DNA of 64,000 bases, from the NCBI RefSeq assembly GCF_000158955.1, contig NZ_GG657757.1, positions 7,917,676 through 7,981,675 of the forward strand, read 5' to 3'. Below the pieces are notes generated by a model. The model made no database searches and was not told the DNA's origin. It saw only the letters and a list, made by a program, of their open reading frames with translations. How positions within the stretch are numbered: position 1 is the first letter of the stretch; every line of letters starts with the position of its first letter. The position numbers were made by a program, and so were the translations under genes. Below, one piece after another: positions 57,424 through 64,000 of the stretch. Origin of the DNA: Streptomyces viridochromogenes DSM 40736 (GTDB lineage Bacteria > Actinomycetota > Actinomycetes > Streptomycetales > Streptomycetaceae).

Positions 57424-58986
57424 CTACCGCGCCTCCTGGTCGCTGTCCGGGACCCGTGCCGCCCACATCGGCAGCCGCTCCGTCCCCCGCCGGCCCTGCG
57501 CCACTGCCTGAACGGCGTGGGAGGAACCCCCACCGTTCTGCCGGGCCGGCCGCTCGCCGTGGCCCCGCAGCGCGATGTTCATCCCGTCCCACAGCGTGCC
57601 GTCGGTCCGGTCACGCGGATCGGGGTCGATCAACACCACACCGATCACCTGAATGTGCTGGTCCGCGAGCTGCCGTGCCACGGTGTGCAGCCATGCGGCG
57701 CTGCCGTGCCCGGCACGCACGACGAGCACGGTCCGGGTGCCGAGGTACTGGAGGTCGGTCCACGCCGTGCCGGGCGCGACCGACCCGACGCCGAGCCGGT
57801 GCCCCTGCTGCGGCATGTCCGCGGCACGCTCGCCGCTGACCACGGTGGGGTCGCCCGGCTTCGGGCGGCGGCCTGCGAGCTGCGGGCCGGGCAGACCGTC
57901 GATCACGGCCACCGGCCCCTCCGCCGCCAGTGCCCCGGCGACGTTCAGGGCGATCACGCTGGTGCTGCGCGCACAGCCCAGTTCCAGCAGCGACACCGGT
58001 TCCGAGGAGCCGCGCACGGTCCGGGCCAGGGACGCGGTGAGCCGCTCGCGTGCCGCCCGGGTCCTCCGGCGCTGCCACGGCCGGGCGGGCCGGCGGGGCG
58101 TGCGCGGCAGCTCCGCGATGACCGAGGCGCCGAGATTCGCCGCGATGTCCCGGCGCAGCACGGGGCGGTCCGCCACCACCGCGCCGACCGCGGCGACCGA
58201 GAGCCCGAGGACCAGCCCGAGGACGAGCCCGATCACGGCGTTGGTGGCCGCGGCCTTCGGCAGGGAGTGCCGCACCGCGCGCGGGGCGTCCACGATCTGG
58301 GTGCCGGCGACGAGCTGGGGCGCGCCCATGCGCGCCTCCTCGGCGCGCTGGTCGAAGTCGCCGATCCGTGAGGTGAGCTCGGCCCGGCGGGCGAAGAGCG
58401 ACTCCGTGCTCGCCGACCCGTTCGGGCCGCTGTCCGTCGGTCCGGCTCCGATCGCCTCGTTGACGTCGGCGAGTTCCTTCCGCATGCGGTCACGCTGCTC
58501 CAGCAGGGCCTCGGCCTCGGCCTTCGCGGTCTCCCGCATCCGTCTCACGTGGTCCGCGACAAAGGCGTCGGCCAGGGCCTTGGCCCGGTCCACCGCTTCC
58601 GCGTCGCTGGCACCTGTCACATCGATCTGCAGCAGGTTGTTGGTCAAGCCGGTGCCCCGGTAGTCGCGCATGAAGTCCGCCGGGCTTTCCGGGGACTTGA
58701 GCAACCGCAGGGCCCGGTCGGCGATCCGCGTGGTCTGCAGCAGCGCGACGTCGGTGCGGATCAGCGTTCCGGTGTCGTTGGGCTGGTCCTCCTTGTGCGC
58801 GACCAGCACCTTGGTCACCGCGGTCGGCGGCGGTGGCAGCAGCACCGCCACCGCCACGCCGATCAGCAGCCCCAGCAGCGCCATGGAGCACCAGAGCCGG
58901 CGGCGCCTGCGCACCGCCACCACCAGCGCCTGCAGGTCCAGCAGCGGAGCGGCGGCCGACGACTCCGACGTCTTGCCCGTCGTCAC
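57424..58986 (-). CDS. Wzz-like chain-length protein with degenerate tyrosine-kinase-like domain
   Basis: A 520-residue protein from GTG 58986 (GTGA overlap). Helix 1 (about 33-50) and helix 2 (about 250-275) bracket an extracytoplasmic coiled part, the polysaccharide co-polymerase plan. The cytosolic domain that follows resembles CpsD/BY-kinases (SVIALNVAGALAAEGPVAVI, then DGLPG) but has LGCARSTS where Walker A (GxxGxGKS/T) should be, and no Tyr-rich tail. It is probably a non-catalytic regulator of polymer length and export. Confidence 0.85.
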   Translation of the reverse strand: MTTGKTSESSAAAPLLDLQALVVAVRRRRRLWCSMALLGLLIGVAVAVLLPPPPTAVTKVLVAHKEDQPNDTGTLIRTDVALLQTTRIADRALRLLKSPESPADFMRDYRGTGLTNNLLQIDVTGASDAEAVDRAKALADAFVADHVRRMRETAKAEAEALLEQRDRMRKELADVNEAIGAGPTDSGPNGSASTESLFARRAELTSRIGDFDQRAEEARMGAPQLVAGTQIVDAPRAVRHSLPKAAATNAVIGLVLGLVLGLSVAAVGAVVADRPVLRRDIAANLGASVIAELPRTPRRPARPWQRRRTRAARERLTASLARTVRGSSEPVSLLELGCARSTSVIALNVAGALAAEGPVAVIDGLPGPQLAGRRPKPGDPTVVSGERAADMPQQGHRLGVGSVAPGTAWTDLQYLGTRTVLVVRAGHGSAAWLHTVARQLADQHIQVIGVVLIDPDPRDRTDGTLWDGMNIALRGHGERPARQNGGGSSHAVQAVAQGRRGTERLPMWAARVPDSDQEAR

Positions 58987-60380
58987 ACCGGACCTCCCGT
59001 CGCGTGACCGCGCACCGCGAGCGCCGGGGTGGCCTCGTCCGGGGCCCGGTCGGCGGACCGCGTCGGCCGTGCCCGGACCGTGCCGGCGACGACGATGCCG
59101 ACGACCTCGTGTCCCGCGTCCGCACACGCCTCGGCGATGCCGGCGAGTTCCCCCGCGGTCCAGCTGCCCGCGCTGAGCACCACCAGGGCACCGGCCTCGG
59201 TGCCGCGGTCCGGCACCAACGGCCGGGACACCGACACCGCCACCACCCGCAGCACGGGGAACTCCCCGCTCGAAGAGCCCGCGGAGGAACCGCTCTCGGC
59301 CTCGGTGACGAGCTGCCCGGCGGCCCGGAGGGCGATCTCGTCGCCGTCCGGGACGACGACCAGCAGCCGCCGGGCGGCCGGCACCTGCTCCCGGAGGCGG
59401 GCGCACACCCGCCGGTAGCGGATCCGCCTGTCGGCCTCGTCGCCGGACGTCCACGGCGTCGGTACGTCCCACCGGACGTCGACGCCCAGCAGCCGGCGGA
59501 TCCGGGCCCGCGGGCCACGGTCTTCCGGTCGCCGCGCGGGCCGTTCACCGGGTACGTCGACGGTACCCAGCAGCGCCGAGCCGAGCGCCGCGGCGATCTC
59601 CGGTTCGGTGCGCGGCCGGCGACTCATCCGCGCGGCGGTGAGATGGCCGATGACCGCGAGCAGGAAGAACACCAGTGCTCCGGCGACGATGAGCTGCGTC
59701 CTCGTCGGCGGTGCCTCGCCGGCCGGCCGGGCCGCCGGCCCCATGACGACCATGTCGGCCCTGACGGCGGCAGGGTCGGCCTGGTCCAGCTTGTTGACGG
59801 CCTCCTGCAGCGTGGTGCGCAGCTTCGCGAGCTCGGTGCGGGTCTGCACGCTCTCCACGCTGCGCCCCGGATCGGCCGCGTCGGCCAACTCGGTGATGCG
59901 ACGGCTGGTCCGCACCACCATCTGCCGCAGTTCCTCGGGCCGCGCCGCCGCTTCGGGGTCGGTGCTGTCACCCGCGATCCGCGCGGCGAACGCGACGAAC
60001 TGCTGGGCCACCTGGTCGGCGAGCTGCTGGGCGTGCTCCGGGGTGTCGGCCGTGCCCGAGATCTTGATGATGTTCCCGTCGGCGGCCTCGGCGCTCACCC
60101 GGTCCCGCAGCTCGCCGCCACCGCCCGCGGGCCGGCCGAGCGTGGCGGCCGCCCGGTCGATCACCACCGAACTGGTCGCGATCTGCGTCTGCGTCAGCAG
60201 CTCACGCTCCTCCCACGCCCCCGGCAGCAGCACCGAGGCCGAGGTCGTGTAGCGCGGCGGAAACAGCAAGGAGGTGCCGTAGCCGACGAGCGCGCCCAGC
60301 ACGGCGAGGATGATGAGGAGCCGTCGGCGCCGACGGATCATCCGCCCGATCGTGACCAGGCGTATCGTGTCATCGCTCAA
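58983..60380 (-). CDS. Wzz-like chain-length protein, second copy
   Basis: This 465-residue protein has helix 1 (about 20-41, RRLLIILAVLGALVGYGTSL) with a Wzz segment PPRYTTSASVLLPG and helix 2 (about 228-248). The coiled region between them reads RPEELRQMVVRTSRRITELA. The C-terminal cytosolic domain keeps the P-loop-fold outline (RRLLVVVPDGDEIALRAAG ... GALVVLSAGSWTAGEL) but lacks Walker motifs. With the next gene it forms a heterologous pair, overlapping by 4 bp, possibly a two-component length regulator. Confidence 0.85.
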   Translation of the reverse strand: MSDDTIRLVTIGRMIRRRRRLLIILAVLGALVGYGTSLLFPPRYTTSASVLLPGAWEERELLTQTQIATSSVVIDRAAATLGRPAGGGGELRDRVSAEAADGNIIKISGTADTPEHAQQLADQVAQQFVAFAARIAGDSTDPEAAARPEELRQMVVRTSRRITELADAADPGRSVESVQTRTELAKLRTTLQEAVNKLDQADPAAVRADMVVMGPAARPAGEAPPTRTQLIVAGALVFFLLAVIGHLTAARMSRRPRTEPEIAAALGSALLGTVDVPGERPARRPEDRGPRARIRRLLGVDVRWDVPTPWTSGDEADRRIRYRRVCARLREQVPAARRLLVVVPDGDEIALRAAGQLVTEAESGSSAGSSSGEFPVLRVVAVSVSRPLVPDRGTEAGALVVLSAGSWTAGELAGIAEACADAGHEVVGIVVAGTVRARPTRSADRAPDEATPALAVRGHATGGPV

Positions 60381-61631
60381 CGACGCGGCCTCTTCCCTTC
60401 CCGGTTCGGGTCGCCGGCCCGCACCGGAGCGTGGTCACGGCAGGCCGCGGCATAGGCGGCGAGCAGTGACGCTTGCGAGTTCCGCCAGGAGAGCGGCCCG
60501 CTGACCCGCTCCTGGCCGATCTTGCCCATCCGGGCCCGCTGCTCCGGGTCGTCCAGGAGCCGCGCGACGAGCCCGGCGAACTCGGCCTCGTCGTCGGCGG
60601 GCGCGTAGACGGCGGCGTCACCGGCGGAGACGCGCGCCTCCTTCAGGTCGAACGAGACGATCGGCCGGCCCATCGCCATGTACTCCAGGACCTTGTTCAT
60701 GGTCGACACGTCGTTGAGCGGATTGCGCGGGTCGGGGGAGAGGCACACGTCCGCGGTGGACAGGTAGCGCACCAGGTCGGCGTCCGGGATGCGCCCGGTG
60801 AACTGCACCTGCTCCGAGAGCCCGAGCCGCCGGGACAGCTCCACCATCGCGTCGAAGGCGTCGCCGGCACCGACGAACACCGCGTGCCAGTCGGTCCGTC
60901 CGAGCTCGTCGCGCAGCTTCGCGAGGGCCCGCAAGGCGTAGTCGACACCGTCCTGAGGGCCCATGACGCCGAGATAGCACAGCAGATGCGGCTTGCCTTG
61001 CTTCAACTCCGGTTCCGGCGGCACCGGTTGGAACCGTTCGATCGCGGGTGCGCTGCGCACCACGAACACGTCCTTCGGCTGCCGGCCGCCACGGCGTATC
61101 GCCACGTCCCGGTAGCTCTCGTTCGTGGCGAGCACGACGTCCGCGGCCCGGTAGGTCCGCCGTTCCAGCGCGCACACGGCGCGGTAGAGCAGGTCCTCGC
61201 CGCGGCCGAACCGGGAGAGGTACAGCTCGGGCACCAGGTCGTGCTGGTCGAAGACGAACCGCGCGCCGCGCCGCCTGAGCCACCGTGCCGCCAGGAACAG
61301 CAGGTCGGGCGGGTTGCAGGCGTGGACCACATGGACCGGGCCGACCTTGCGGGCCAGCCGGGCCGTGTGCCACAACGCCGTTCCGTACTCCCGCAGGTAG
61401 CCGGCCGGCCCTCCGGTGGCCGCGCGCAACGGGTAGCGGTGGATCCGCACCCCGTCGACCACCGCCTCCGGCTCCGTGTCCCGCTTCTCCCCCCGGGGGC
61501 AGATGACGTGCACCTCCCAGCCCGCGTCGCGCAGCGTCGTGCACTCCTGCCACACGCGCCGGTCGAACGGCACCGACAGGTTCTCCACCAGGATCAGCGC
61601 GCGCCGGCCCCGCCCGTCGCCGCTGGATGCG

Positions 61632-61642
<11 letters not shown>
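60377..61642 (-). CDS. Family 4 glycosyltransferase (WbuB-like)
   Basis: A 421-residue GT-B enzyme beginning RALILVENLSVPFDRRVWQE, a start I associate with WbuB-type transferases of actinobacteria. FDQHDLVPELYLSRFG lies near 129-144, and the donor-binding TMNKVLEYMAMGRPIVSFD near 309-327 is intact. The only sensible start is TTG 61642, which overlaps the end of the dehydrogenase gene by 11 bp; no ATG or GTG lies nearby. It probably acts early, just after the initiating transferase. Confidence 0.88.
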
Positions 61643-62957
<1,315 letters not shown>

Positions 62958-63030
62958 GACCCGTTCCTCCCCCCGGGCAGGCCCTTTCGGCCTGCGGTCC
63001 GCGCGCCGGCCGGACGGCCGCCCCCGCGCA

Positions 63031-64000
63031 TCAGTAGGCCCCCTGGCCATGGAGCACCGCACGCAGCGTCTTCCACAAGATCACCGTGTCCAGGGCGAGC
63101 GACCAGTCCTCCACGTACCGCAGATCCAGCCGGACCGCCTCCTCCCACGACAGGTCGCTGCGTCCGCTGATCTGCCACAGGCCGGTGAGCCCGGGCTTGA
63201 CCAGCAGCCGCCGCCGGATGTCCGGGCCGTACGCGGCGGACTCCTCCGGCAGCGGAGGCCGCGGACCGACGAGCGACATCGATCCGGTGAGCACGTTGAA
63301 GAGCTGCGGGAGTTCGTCGATCGAGTACCGGCGCAGCACCGCTCCCACCCGGGTCACCCGCGGATCCCGGCGGAGCTTGAACAGCAGGCCCGCGCCCTCG
63401 TTGCGGTCGGCCAGCTCCCCCCGTGCCTCGTGGGCCCCGGTGACCATGGTGCGGAACTTGAGAATGGTGAACTCGCGGCCGTCCTTGCCGACCCTGCGCT
63501 GGCGGTAGAACACCCCGCCCCGGCTGTCCATCAGCACGAGCAGCCCGACGCACACCATCAGCGGTGCGAACAGCACCAGCAGAAACGTTGCGCCTATTCG
63601 ATCGACGACCCCCTTGACCGCCCGGCGACCTCCGGTGAAGGCCGGCATGCTGACCCGCAGCAGCGGGATCCCCAGCACCGCGTCGACGTGCAGCCGGGGG
63701 CCCGCCACCTCCATCAGCACGGGGGCCACGACCATCTCGGCATCGCTGCCTTCGAGGTTCCAGGCCAGCCGCTGGAGCCGGTCCGGTGACCAGTGCGGGT
63801 CCGGGGTGACCGCGACGACGCGGTAGCCGTCGCGGCGGACGTGATTGGCCACGTCCGTCAGCCGGCCGACGACCGGCACTCCGTCCAGTTGGTCACCGTC
63901 GAGCCCGAGACCGTCCGTCGTGCACACCGCGTCCACCCGCCAGCCGAGGTGCGGGAACTTCCGGGTCCGGGTGATCAGGTCGTGCACGGTGGCCGGGCTC
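63031..64000 (-). CDS. Initiating sugar-phosphate transferase (WbaP/WcaJ-like), 5' end outside the window
   Basis: The visible 323 residues cover the CoA-binding-like domain end and the full C-terminal bacterial sugar transferase domain. These include a hydrophobic helix (IGATFLLVLFAPLMVCVGLL), FYRQRRVGKDGREFTILKFR near the Asp-Glu catalytic region, YSIDELPQLFNVLTGSMSLV, GPRPPLP and the end KPGLTGLWQISGRSDLSWEE. The frame stays open to the window edge and the apparent GTG (63987) is internal. It transfers a sugar phosphate onto undecaprenyl phosphate, the first step of repeat-unit assembly. A 73-bp gap separates it from the dehydrogenase gene. Confidence 0.93.
   Translation of the reverse strand, partial: SPATVHDLITRTRKFPHLGWRVDAVCTTDGLGLDGDQLDGVPVVGRLTDVANHVRRDGYRVVAVTPDPHWSPDRLQRLAWNLEGSDAEMVVAPVLMEVAGPRLHVDAVLGIPLLRVSMPAFTGGRRAVKGVVDRIGATFLLVLFAPLMVCVGLLVLMDSRGGVFYRQRRVGKDGREFTILKFRTMVTGAHEARGELADRNEGAGLLFKLRRDPRVTRVGAVLRRYSIDELPQLFNVLTGSMSLVGPRPPLPEESAAYGPDIRRRLLVKPGLTGLWQISGRSDLSWEEAVRLDLRYVEDWSLALDTVILWKTLRAVLHGQGAY

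Overview
The window is high-GC (about 70%) DNA with frequent GTG starts, strong GGAGG-type ribosome sites and actinomycete families such as PucR, the SCO6745 family, RsbV/RsbW-like switches and CbtA/CbtB. It also carries a short hairpin repeat that I know as widespread in Streptomyces genomes. It looks like a Streptomyces chromosome. All family assignments come from reading sequence motifs; no database search was run.

Left part (1-12,100) is accessory and partly decayed. A divergent TetR gene faces an aromatic-catabolism operon (extradiol-type VOC dioxygenase, fumarylacetoacetate hydrolase family protein, MhpA-like FAD hydroxylase). This operon runs into broken genes: an acyl-CoA synthetase start, a TetR relic and an XRE/MmyB relic. 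Next come an SGNH hydrolase, a PadR / SnoaL-like divergent pair with clear palindromes between them, an orphan PemK/MazF toxin, an NhaA relic beside an intact CPA1 antiporter, a PucR-type regulator and an SCO6745-family protein.

12,100-22,600 is an acyl-CoA / lipid catabolism regulon. It holds an alpha/beta hydrolase, thiolase plus HAD protein, a TetR regulator, and an SDR - enoyl-CoA hydratase - ACAD11-like dehydrogenase - SDR operon. Three copies of one 22-bp palindrome (TTGAA-N3-GACGTC-N3-TTCAA) lie exactly inside three promoters, including the TetR gene's own, which defines a small self-regulated regulon. A truncated acyl-CoA ligase and a phosphotransferase/SDR fusion scar show that the cluster has lost genes. 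A convergent ActP-like symporter with its DUF485 partner follows.

22,600-37,000 is mixed. It has a catalase-like heme protein behind an OhrR-like operator; a cobalamin riboswitch driving cbtB-cbtA with a divergent phosphatase-fold protein lacking its catalytic histidines; two small membrane proteins; and a cysteine-synthase-like enzyme - MFS - DUF1015 cluster. Then come a STAS / anti-sigma kinase pair, a lipase-type hydrolase, an SRPBCC protein and a graveyard of three broken genes (TPR-like, sliding-clamp-like, XdhC), ending in a PAP2 phosphatase.

37,019-64,000 is one minus-strand exopolysaccharide operon of at least 21 genes. Most junctions overlap by 4 nt or are only a few bases apart. 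It encodes the initiating phosphoglycosyl transferase, a GDP-mannose-type dehydrogenase, glycosyltransferases, two Wzz-like proteins with degenerate kinase domains, AsnB-like amidotransferase, a two-domain oxidoreductase, heparinase II/III-like protein, a beta-helix lipoprotein, a Wzy-like polymerase and a flippase. It also contains a compact sugar-making module (cytidylyltransferase, C-methyltransferase, PIG-L deacetylase, SDR epimerase, DUF4910 protein, pyruvyl transferase, 3,5-epimerase, GSAM-type aminotransferase) whose product I cannot match to a known sugar. I consider this module and the three-promoter TetR regulon the best candidates for undescribed biology here.
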